64,000 nt of DNA from Pithys albifrons albifrons (taxonomy: Eukaryota; Chordata; Aves; Passeriformes; Thamnophilidae). The position numbers were made by a program, and so were the translations under genes. The first letter of the stretch is position 1. Each line of letters begins with the position of its first letter. The notes below the pieces were generated by a model. The model was not told where the DNA came from, made no database searches, and worked only from the letters and a program-made list of their open reading frames with translations. Location of the stretch: the NCBI RefSeq assembly GCF_047495875.1, contig NC_092463.1, positions 25,967,224 to 26,031,223 on the forward strand. The letters are read 5' to 3'. Of this stretch, positions 38,881-49,416 are shown piece by piece.

Positions 38881-41800
38881 CACAGTTCATACTAAGGGAA
38901 TTATGCATCTTTAAAGTATATGATTCCAGATTCTTGTCACTGGATTTTTTTATTGATGACTTGGCACTGACTACAATGACATTAATATATTTAAAACATA
39001 TCAATGGCATGGCATTCATTTTTTTGAGATGTGTCTGTCCTGGTACATTCTTCCATGAAATTGCTACATAACATACAAATTAACTGCACTACCCTACTCT
39101 AATCATTGTAATCAGTTATGTTTTCATGTGTACATTACTAATATATAAGGTTGTTGTAGTTCTTGTGTGTGGTTTAATTGCTTGTTTTTGCATATCTTGT
39201 GTGATTGATGATGTTCTAGAAATCTTTTCCCCGAAAGGAGACTTTCTAAATTACTTTGTTTAGATGCTAATGATTGTATTTCATTAGTGGCCCTCTCATC
39301 CAGAATCATCTTTAAATGAATGAATATGCCATAATTAAAAATCTGAATTATGAATTACTTTGAAAGGAGACAACATTGTCCCGATTTCCCACTGCGACTC
39401 AGTGTTATTTCAATTATGTAAATATGTTTAATCATTCCCCTTTTGTTTTTCTAATTATTTAATATTAATGTTGCTTTACCCCTTTATTGCTACAAGAAGG
39501 GATATGGCATCTTAAATGAGAGTACTTAGACAAGTGATACACAGATGACTAGATTCAAGCAGACATTTACCAGAATGCATAACCCATTTCCAAAACAAAC
39601 ATGCTATTAACATTCATACTAATATAGCAACACTAGCAGTAATTGCCCTTCATGCATGTTTTGTCTTTTTAAACCTAATGTATTCACAATGTACAATCTC
39701 CAATCAATTTTCTTATCAAACTTAAAATCCATTTGTACAACTTTAAATACTCTTGAAGTGCAGATTTTAAGTAATGAGATTTCTCTGTCCACAGGCTTCA
39801 CTTTTTCAATAGTTTAAAAGACATAAATTATAAAGCATCTGGACAAAAGATCTTTTTTTTCTCATTGGTACAGGCAGTTCTATTTTATAGGGGTAGCAAG
39901 TAAATTCCTTCCTGTGAGTCTGAGCAATCTGAAAAAAATTAGTGCTGAAATTCATGCAAAATACTGCACTTTTACTGAAATTCATAAAGATGAAAAGAGT
40001 GCGAATTCTATATCTGTAAAATTTTAAACATATTAAGTCCACATTAGGGGCTACACAAGCTACATAATTGAAAATGGAAATTGATTATAATTTATTTGCA
40101 CATCACAGAAATATTATGTGAATTTCTAACTAAATTATAGTCTAAAAATTGCCATTTGTTTTGAAACATCCTGAAGTAGAATTCCTAGAACTACAGTACT
40201 CCTGAGTAAGAGTAGCCCCACAAGTTCAAAGTATTATTTAAAATGTATTTTTTTGTAAATAATCTGAAATACACCATAGGAGACGGTGAAAATTTCATTT
40301 TTATTTCTGTATTCTATAAACAACACTGCAGCCTTGTGAAAAAGTGAAAACTTGTTAGTGGAAGATAATGCATCTGTCTCAGTTTTTACCAGCAACAGGA
40401 TTTTTTTAATATACAAAATATATACTTTTAATGATAAATTTTACATTTTTTCAGTAACCAGGGGCCAAAAAGGATAATGAAATGTGCCTGACTATCATCA
40501 GTAGAAACATTCTGCCACTTCCAATTTGAGTTTATTACCTTCTGCTTTGCAGTTTTTGCAGATAAAATACTTCCAAATTAGCACTGCTGCTCTTTCAACC
40601 TCTTAATTAGCCCAAGATGATTCAACACAAATGAGAAAAAATTGCAAATAACGTATTCTTGTTTGGATTTTTTAAAAATAAACTGTCTCCCAAGCAAAAG
40701 GAGTGTGGTCATTTTCTATAGACTGCTCTGTACTGCTCTATAGATGCAGTCACAGTGGTGAGCTTTATTCATCACATACTCTTGCCATAGGGATGAAGGT
40801 CCAACCTGCAAGCAGATTTGTGCATTTTGGCTAACACACACACATATAACCAGTTCAGTATGTACTGTTATAGCAGGTATTTTTGTGTAGCTTTATTAGA
40901 TTTATACTTTGTCAGCACTTCTTTGGCAGTCGTCTTTAGTGGTACTGACATTTTCAACCAAAAATGGCACAAGGTAGCAGCTGCAATTTCCAACCTATTA
41001 CAATTCTGTGTATGGGTGAAACACTTAGTTTCTATAACTAATTTAGAAAAAATAATGGGAGTAACTGATTAGTATTTCTGCATTACAATTCCAGTGAACT
41101 ACCTTCTCTTTGGAGATCACAATTTTTGAGACAAGATACTTTCCAAAACAACTTTGAAAAATGGTCAGAGGAGAAGAAAAATGGGAAACAGGTATCCAAA
41201 CTTTTATGGTCTGGTATGTTAAAAAATGAAGGAAGCAAACAGCAGGATGCTTAGCCTAGAAGCCTTCATTTTATATGTTAAATTTTTCACAGAACAGTTT
41301 AATTACAAAAATTAGGAATGGTAATTGCTACATATAAATGTAAAGTGTCTCTCTTGGCCCAGCACAGGGGATAAAACCCCCAACCAAATCCCAAACTATA
41401 ATGCCACTCTCTGTTCTCAGGATTCTTAAGTATGCAAATAGTTTTTCCACTTAAGATCTCACAGACACAGATCTGGTCAAAGCAAATTACCCAAACAGTT
41501 TGCATTCATCAGAGAGGAAAAGAGATGATAAGGCAGATAAAACCAATGATTGTAGACATTTTGAACAAAAGCATGCCATTTTACAGAGAAGATTATCTTG
41601 TACTCTAATTCTCTAGTTACATGGCTAGCAGAATCTTATTTTCATATTACAAGATAATGTGAGGTGAAATGGTAGATAAAACCTGCCTTTACTGAAGTGA
41701 ATGACAAGATTTTCATTGACATGAATGGAGTAATTTTGTTCCAAGGTTTTGATGCTGGGTGTAATTTTTTCAGTGGTTTTTTTTTACAAATGCTACCCTT

Positions 41801-42839
41801 TTTAACAGAGTTCTGTAATGTTCCGTATTATTTGTACAGCCTGTGTTCAGCTTGATCACATGGAATGAATCATCTCCAAAAAAAGATCAGCTAGTGTACC
41901 AGTTGTAATTCAATTTTCTCATATTCATTCCGTGAATAAAATGTGCTTCTTCTTTTACTTTTTAATTAAGGTGGCCATAATACATGAAATCATCATGTGG
42001 AATGTTATTCTGTGAAATGTTATGTATGACTTATCTTCTAATAAAATACAGAGGTACATAAAATCTTACTTTTGGTGTAAATGCTTGTCACATTAATTGT
42101 GACTTTATTACAGCCTTTTTCTTGTCAAATCTCTCATTGCTCAACATTTGAGACCATTTCCTCTGTACCTCTAGAACACCCAGGCTCTGCACAGCAGGGC
42201 ATTGAGCACTCACCTCTGCCCACCTGAGTACAAGGAGTAGGAATGATGGTACCATGATGCTCTGGTTCATGAGATACAAAACACCATCCATCACGCACCA
42301 GTAGTGGCCACTTTTAGTAGCTCTTTGAGTGTCAGCCTAAAATGAGAATGATGGCACAGTTGTCAGTTATCTGTGACAGTCTAAGAAAATTTTCCAACAT
42401 GTCTGGGATAAGAATAAGCATTCATAATATGATTAACAATGCAACTAATTGATTAAATTATCAATAAAACAGGTTGTTACAAAAATAAAGAAGATTCAAC
42501 AGTAAGCCTATGAAATAACACAATTAAACGAATACACAGAAGATGAAAAAGTGGGTAGATCTGTTGTAAGTAGTGTTCAGATTATGCTTCAGACTTCTGG
42601 GTTTATGCAGATACTATCACTGATCCATTTGAAGAAAAGCCATTTAATTCCTTGTCCTCCTTGCAGGGGACATAAGGCAAAAATGATTGTCATCCTCTTC
42701 ATAACTATTTGTGACATATTGAAGAACTGTGTCTTGTTCCGTTTTGTATTTCCATTCATTTAGCATAAACTGATGCAGACACATTGTGCTTTCCACACAG
42801 TTTAGCAAGTATGACTTTAACATTTCTTTGGCCTTTCTC
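38881..42839. other. Unassigned AT-rich sequence, 38.9-42.8 kb
   Basis: No gene or repeat family is recognised. The part from 39100 to 39480 is unusually rich in homeodomain-type TAAT/ATTA cores (see findings). Open frames are all under 85 codons apart from the artefact over the 46-bp repeat. Confidence 0.5.
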
Positions 42840-42844
42840 TCTCT

Positions 42845-42950
42845 AAAGACCTGCTTTGTTCTGGAAGTGCCATGTCCAAAGCTGGACACAGTATTCAACA
42901 GGAATACCCACCTCTCACATCCAAGACCTTACCCTCCCATTAACGCCTCT
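42845..42950 (-). mobile_element. Possible degraded CR1 fragment
   Basis: The plus-strand words CCAAAGCTGGACACAGTATTCAA resemble the CR1 reverse-complement segment around CCAGAACTGGACACAGTACTC, which encodes part of the RT C-terminal region. The flanks are too diverged to align by eye. It lies about 630 bp left of a clearer CR1 3' end and may belong to a separate insertion. Confidence 0.3.
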
Positions 42951-43454
42951 CTGAATTAAATCTGACTCTTTTTCTGCAAAGATTCCTCCAAATCTTTTCC
43001 AGTTCTACTGCTTTTTACAGTCTTTCAGTGGTGATCAACACTGGGATCTCTTCTGATGCAGTGGATAAAGCTAGTCTGACTCTTACTTGTAAATGGATTT
43101 TTCTGAGACCAAAATCTTAGATTAACCATTAAGTAAAAAATGAGGTATTTGTAATCTCTAGTTCATTTTAGAACAAACCAATCATTCCAGACCATAAGGA
43201 AAAACTGGCATGTAATTAGTAAAGATCGTCACCACTAGCAAAGCCAACTTTTCAGCAAACAGTGTAAAAAGTGAACTTTATCACAAAGTTCTTTTCACCT
43301 TGCTCTGAAATAGAAACTTAACATTAATAGACATACAAGAGGGTTTAATAGCTTAAAGCATTTAAAGAAGCAATATCAGAAACAGCTTCAGCTTTATTTT
43401 AGATAAAGGAGTTGGAGGAAACACTTCATTAACCAAATGCGTTGGTCAAAGAAA

Positions 43455-43540
43455 ATTAAAGGGTCCAAGGCCACACAGAAGGCAGACGTCAGGTTAAGGA
43501 AATGGACCCCTGCCCCAGGTCTGGGGTGGTCTGGGCACAG
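43455..43540 (+). mobile_element. Possible MIR-like ancient SINE fragment
   Basis: GGGTCCAAGGCCACACAGAAGGCAGA followed by GGACCCCTGCCCCAGGTCTGG resembles the MIR 3' region (CCCAAGGTCACACAGC, GGCAGAG, GAACCCAGGTCTG) in the same order. Spacing fits loosely. It directly precedes the CR1 end at 43577. Confidence 0.35.
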
Positions 43541-43576
43541 CGATGCTCAGCTGGGAGCTTGAAAGCAGGGAAAATG

Positions 43577-43790
43577 AATCACGGAATTGTTAGGATTGGA
43601 AGAGAGCTCTGAAGATCATCTAGTCCATATATGAATATTGCTCCTCATCCTGTCTCTGGACACCACTGAAAAGGGTCTGGCACCATCCTCTTGACACCCA
43701 CCTCTGAGATATTTACATGCATTAATGAGACCCCTCTCAGTCTTCTCTTCTCTAGAGTGATGAAACTTCACCTATGCCAACTAAGCTTCT
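43577..43790 (-). mobile_element. CR1 LINE fragment, 3' end
   Basis: The plus strand begins GAATCACGGAATTGTTAGGATTGGAAGAG and continues AGATCATCTAGTCC, the reverse complement of a CR1 3' end. It then gives TCTCTGGACACCACTGAAAAGGGTCTGGC, ACCATCCTCTTGACACCCACC and CCTCTCAGTCTTCTCTTCTCTAG, all characteristic of the distal CR1 ORF2/3' region of an older avian subfamily. The copy is 5'-truncated, diverged and has a gap of ordinary sequence near 43630. Nothing in it is coding. Confidence 0.8.
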
Positions 43791-46480
43791 GCCAGGCTTG
43801 TGAAAGAGGCAGAGGGCCAAGTAGGTATAGCCTTGCTATTGAGTTTACAGGGTTGAATGTTAGAAAGAATAATTATTATACATCTAAAATTTTTAGACTC
43901 ACTATTTCAGATGGTAAGAAGTGCCTGCTGAGATTTCACATCATTTTCAGGGTCAGCAGTACCAGGTTCAGACTACCAAAATGAAATGTGTTTTTTCAGT
44001 TTGATGGCTGAACTGAAACATGGGGGAAATTATTCCATTTTGGTTTTTAAAAGCTTGCCTTTTCTAGTCTGTTTTTAAAACTAACTTCCAGGTTCAGCAT
44101 CTTGACTCTGAAATCAGTTTTAAAATGAGACATCAAACTATTTACTTTTTTAAAAAGTACTGAAAGAATTTCAACTTCTTTTCTGTCTTTTTTAACAAGA
44201 AAACTAGCCGGGCAAGGGCAGGTATACAAATTAAGCAGCACAATAGTAGATTTTTTTCAGAAAATTTGAAGAAAAGGTCAATCCACCACAATTACAGGTG
44301 ATGTTGCCCAGTTACTATGAAGAGTTTTGGAAATCAGATACTCTGGTGCAGGAAAGCTGAACAGATGCTGTGGCAGAGAGAAAACAGTCCTAGGAATGCC
44401 CCCTTCAGGGGTAGGATGGAGAAGCTAATAGCCAGCATTCAAGCATTCTGATATCCTGAAGCAACAAAACAACAACAAAAAGGAACTTGTTTAGAAAAAC
44501 AACCTGAAATCGTGTTCTTCTGTCTTGTGTATTTGTCCCCATGATTACAGACACCATATTATTTACTCCTCATCTTAGTAGAATGACATAAAATTACTGG
44601 CTTTTAACTTAAATGTTTCATAAAGCAGAGCTACCTAGTAGCTTAGGTGCCTCACACACTTGGAGGGTGCATACATTTCCAAGAACGTGTAACACTCCTG
44701 CAAGAACTGAATTGTGGGTTTGCAGAGGAATAAAAATTGCTGTCCAAGTTAGTCAAAGGCCTGCTGGCAAGCATTGGAAAAATTAGGGAAGGGCAATATT
44801 TTAGTGGCTACAATGTTTCCAGCTTCTTGGAGAAACTCTGCCTAGGATGAAGCCGCATGAAGCTTTCTCTCAACAGTTTCTTACCTGAAAAAAGGGGACA
44901 AGGAACAGGAAGGAGATCCCCTTTCTCCACTTTCATCAAGAATGCAGTGGTTGGAAATACAATCAATCTGTGGAGTCTTACTCTGGAAATCACTCCAGTT
45001 TGCAGAGAAGAAAAAATGTATGGGAGGTGGAGAGACAGATTAATGTGTCTGCCAGGGGGAAGCACTGCCCCACTACTTCTGAGTAATAGGGACAAGTGCA
45101 CCAAATTTCAAAAAATAACATTTCCATCAACCCCTCAAACCACTACATGAAATAGGAAATGCAATTTCATACAACCTATCACACAGCAAACAGCAGATAA
45201 GATCTTATTAAACCCTGACTTGATATTATGCAAATTTGCTTTTTTCTATATTTCCATCTAGACTTTGTTAATAAACTCTGCATTAGGTCTGAGTCAGAGA
45301 CCCAACTAGGCTGCATTTATTGAGAAGGACAATGTTTCCTGTGGGCAGTAGCACAAAAAATGACTGCTCCATCAGAAGAGGGCAGTTCAAAAGCCACAGC
45401 ACTCTCCTGCTATCAGTGATTTTAATAGAAGTCCTTGTTCCAGCCCTTCCGATCAGATGGCCTTGACCCCTGACTCTGTGTTGGAGTGTTGGAAACTACC
45501 TACAGACCACGTGAAGATTTGCAGAGAGAGGGCAAAGAGCTCTGTAGGTCCCTATGTGCTCTCACACTCTACTGCTCCAACACTTGAGTAGCTAGGCAGC
45601 TTTCAGATTCAAACTTGACTAGCAATAATTAAAACTGTTCCTCTTCTGCCCTCTGAATGTTATTCAGAGATAATGTTTCTTCTGTGTTGCATTGGCAATA
45701 CAGACCCTGGTTTGCTGTCTGATGGTAATGTAGAATCCAGGACAAGGCACAGAGTGGTAACACTACCATTAGTGTTAGATCAATAGTCAAAACTGCTTTT
45801 GCCCTGGAATATGACGTGTATCATTATATTTCATAAGACTTTGCCATTTATAGTGCTAGTGTTATTTCTTCTCATGTTCTAAGTATTCTGTCTTTTATTT
45901 GTTTCCTCAACTACAAAGGGATGTCATATACATGAATAATTTTCAAGTTTGACCACCAGTCTGAGATATGGCACTTCTGAGCACTCCTTTCACCAGTGTT
46001 AGCAATAGGACAAGCTAACTAAACTTTTGAGATAACAGCATACTCAGCTTGTTATAAGTTCATGCTATGCAGAATGAGTTGGTTAAACTTTATTAAAAAC
46101 AACTAAATAAATCTGTGCATCTCAGCATCTGTAAGATATTCTTTGTGAAAATCTACCTTCTAGGTTACTTAAAGAGCTGTCATGAGGACAGTGACTGCCA
46201 TGAGGAGCAGACTAGTTCTTGTCTAATATGCAATTTCCTTCTATCAAATAGAGCCTTTTTAAATGGTTGGAAAAAATATTAGGAAGAGAGAATATTACAT
46301 TCTATATGAGAGAGAGACAATGATTCTAAACCATAGAAAAAAATTGTTTCCCCCTTATGAAGATGTATAGCATTATTTTGGAGAGAATACATGGGAAAAC
46401 TACCACAAAATATTTGGATAAAATGTTTGTATGAAATGCCAGCAATGTTATGTTAATACTGATGATGATAAAATGTCTAA
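43791..46480. other. Unassigned sequence, 43.8-46.5 kb
   Basis: No gene or repeat family is recognised. Two overlapping open frames of just under 100 codons on opposite strands (44808-45150) share the same DNA and show no domain. Confidence 0.55.

Positions 46481-46535
<55 letters not shown>
46481..46535. repeat. (ATT)n microsatellite
   Basis: About 18 uninterrupted ATT units. It passes directly into a hexanucleotide repeat of a different unit. Confidence 0.95.
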
Positions 46536-46537
<2 letters not shown>

Positions 46538-46565
46538 TGCATTTGCATTTGCATTTGCATTTGCA
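46536..46565. repeat. (TTTGCA)5 hexanucleotide repeat
   Basis: Five perfect TTTGCA units abut the (ATT)n tract. The compound junction creates five overlapping copies of the octamer ATTTGCAT, the recognition site of POU/Oct factors, starting every 6 bp from 46535. Confidence 0.95.
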
Positions 46566-46692
46566 TTACATCCATATTTGAACATTCTAATTAAGACACA
46601 GTTCTACTGAGTTCAATGCTGTACAAACTCCACGGTGAGTCTGCAATCCAAATAGAAATGAAAAGTGGAAAGGGAAAGAAATTCATAGTGAC

Positions 46693-46752
46693 TTACCCAA
46701 TGGGCATATAGTAAGTCATTGTCAGAATTGTGGGAAACAGAATCCCCAAAAT
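46693..46752 (+). mobile_element. Possible MIR-like ancient SINE fragment
   Basis: GTGACTTACCCAATGGGCATATAGTAAGTC, a GTCAGAATTG stretch and AACAGAATCCCC resemble MIR (GTGACTTGCCCAAGGTCACACAGCTAGTAAGTGG, then a variable part, then GATTCGAACCC). This is the best of the MIR-like matches in the window, but it is still a match by eye only. Confidence 0.4.
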
Positions 46753-48702
46753 ACACCACCCCCCCCCAGTGTTAGTGATATTAGAACACATTGCCTGTAT
46801 TCAAATCATGAAACTTGCAAGCCTGTATGGCTCTGTTTACCCACAAACACATCTTTCTTATCCTTCTCCTTTTGTAAGTCCCTGTAACTATTTCAAAGTC
46901 AACCTAACCATCTGGACACAATCAATCATTCTGAAAAGCAACATTATTCTTCTCATATCTGACACCATAAACTGAAAGTTTAGTCTTCCCATACTATATA
47001 TATTTTATATGGGACAATACAGCTTGTGCACACATAAACCAAAATCAAACAAACCCCAATGGGACAAGTCAAGGACCCAAGAAGTCACTAAAAAACCCAA
47101 GGGATCAGATGACTAAAGATACTTCAAGCAAAAGAGAACAATCCTGCATTGATGTCTGAAGGAATAAAAAAGGCTGTTTTCACTAAAGAAGGTTCCCAGA
47201 TCCATGGCGCGGTTGATCCTGCCACAGGGTTAGGCTCATGTTTAGAATGAAGGGCAGGGCCAGTCAGCCTCAAAAACACAGTGAGCAACAAACAGTAGGC
47301 AGAAAGACTTTGGACGTGGAGTAATACAATAGTATAGGCTGGATTCTCCAAAATTTCTCTGCAGTTCTATGTTGTTTTTTATGGTGCTACCAGAAAGCAG
47401 CTTTCAGGTTAAGGAACCTTGCATTGGGTCAGTGGTACGTGTTGGTCCCAGCTGCAGCATCCTGCTGGCCCCAGAGACTTACTGGTCCCATAGCTTGCAG
47501 GTAACTGACACATAGCAGCAGCAGCCTGCAGCCAAAGCACAGCACATGACAACAACCTGGCAGCATTTTTATGTATTTTGCTGCTTTTTAGTGGCTGAAG
47601 ACAGACCTTTTAGCTCCAAAGAATACAGAAATCTTGATAGAGACTGTGAGGGAGGAAGATCCACTGGAATACTGGGATGAAAAAAAGGAACTTTTGTAAC
47701 TGCATTTTCTCTGGAATATTTTTGCAATTTCACTGTAAGAGTAAAAGGAAATTTTATTTAAATACTGTTGGCCAAATACAGAAAATTCATATTTGGGAAT
47801 GTTGCTCCTGTTATTCATGTTGCCACTCACCACAGGGGATGTGGCTTCCTGCCCTCATTACAAGGCAGTTCTCCTTCCAACTGAACAGTCATCATCACTT
47901 CTAGCCTTGATAATGGTTTTCAACCAGTCTTATAAGGAATTATTTCTACTCACTTTGTTATTCACAAAGTGAATTGGTTTATACTTGCACCTCACTGCAG
48001 GATTTGTGACCCAGCCTCTGCAACTGAATTTAGTGATATTTTAAATATACAAAAGAATCCCCCAAGAAACAGCACTTTTTTCTTCCATTTCCTGCGCTCT
48101 TGCTGAAACACACTTGGCTCACCTCAGAAATCTTTTTACAGAAATGTCATGTAATAACTTGCAATCAATCCCAACATCAGTTTTACTGCACAGTTACAGC
48201 CAAGCTATACTCAGGATCAGATCAAGGATAAGAAAGAGGTAATTTTCTGTCATCCTTGTTATCCATCCACATCTCTCACATAGTAAGAAGCTAATGAGCT
48301 AATTTGGCCGTCAGAACAATTTAGAGAAGTTTTTTCTGAATTACTTATCTATAAGGAGCCTCAGATGGCTGTCCCATCAAAGGCAAGACACCAAAGTGAA
48401 AAAGCAGTACGAACTCACCTCCTCCCACTACAGCATACCAAATGCAGCAGGAAGCAGGAAAGAACAAGATCTGTACAAGGTGACCACATCTGGGACTTGA
48501 AATGGTATAAAATCATGCAGAAAACGGTCAAAGATGTGCCTGAAACATTGGAGAAGATCAGACTCCTGTTTCTCTCTGTTATGTGTTCCGATCCTCAAAT
48601 CACTACAATGGTATCTTGAGGATAAACAGCAGGACTTTGCCATTTTTGCAGGGAAGTGGCTATTGCAGGTCCAGGTTCTACTGAAATTTTCTGTGCAGAG
48701 AT

Positions 48703-48724
48703 ACTCCTGAGCCTACTCAGGAGT
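48703..48724. repeat. Perfect 9-bp inverted repeat, 4-nt loop
   Basis: ACTCCTGAG (48703-48711), CCTA, then CTCAGGAGT (48716-48724). It could form a compact hairpin; no terminator, RNA gene or transposon context is apparent. Confidence 0.8.
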
Positions 48725-49396
48725 GTTACTGTGAGCATTTCCATGATTCCCAGCCTCTGTTGAGATCTCTGAGGTTCCTCCTTGTTATTCCTGGTAATGG
48801 AACATTCTCCTGCCAATTTGTGATCCCAGCTAGCCATGGAAGCTTCCTACAACATCTCAGAAAGCCTGAGGGGACAACACCAGAAAGATGAAGCAGTGAC
48901 TAGTACTTGCATGCCATAATTCAAATAGCTTGCAAACATTTTGGTGGTCCCATGGACTTCACACCAATTAATGACACCAGAAGAAGGGAAGCTCTCTACT
49001 GAATCTATGGTGGCCTATTTGAGATAAATACATTAGCTGTGGTCAATGCAATAATCTGGATAGGAGCAAGTGAACAATCAGCAGCCCTCCCTGACTGGCT
49101 TCATCACACATTTATACAACTCTGCAAGGATTAATACCTTAGCAGCTTTTCTGGTAAAGGGCAATTGCCAATTCAGCAGCACCAACTGTCTAATGGAGAA
49201 TTGAATCAACAGTGCTGACAAGAGCTCAGTTCCCTCACACTACCTGGATTATGTTGACTGTCAAATGAGAGTGGCACATAGCCTATTCATAATGGTGTGC
49301 ATTAGACCTACTAAGCTTTACTGTCCGATTTCCATCCCCTAAAACACCACCAACCCCTTGAAATTTTGTACCTGTAGCAGAATTGTTTCTGACATA

Positions 49397-49416
49397 TATA
49401 TGATTTAAATCATATA
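49397..49416. repeat. Perfect 20-bp AT-rich palindrome
   Basis: TATATGATTTAAATCATATA reads identically on both strands with no spacer. The centre ATTTAAAT holds back-to-back TGATTTA/TAAATCA half-sites of homeodomain type. Confidence 0.85.

Noticed and set aside
38531..39019. 162-codon Gly/Phe/Leu-rich repeat protein on the minus strand
   Set aside because: The peptide repeat is the translation of the 46-bp A/C-rich tandem repeat.
47211..47224. GGTTGATCCTGCCA, a 14-base match to the start of 18S rRNA
   Set aside because: Bases on both sides do not match rRNA, so it is coincidence or too short to call.
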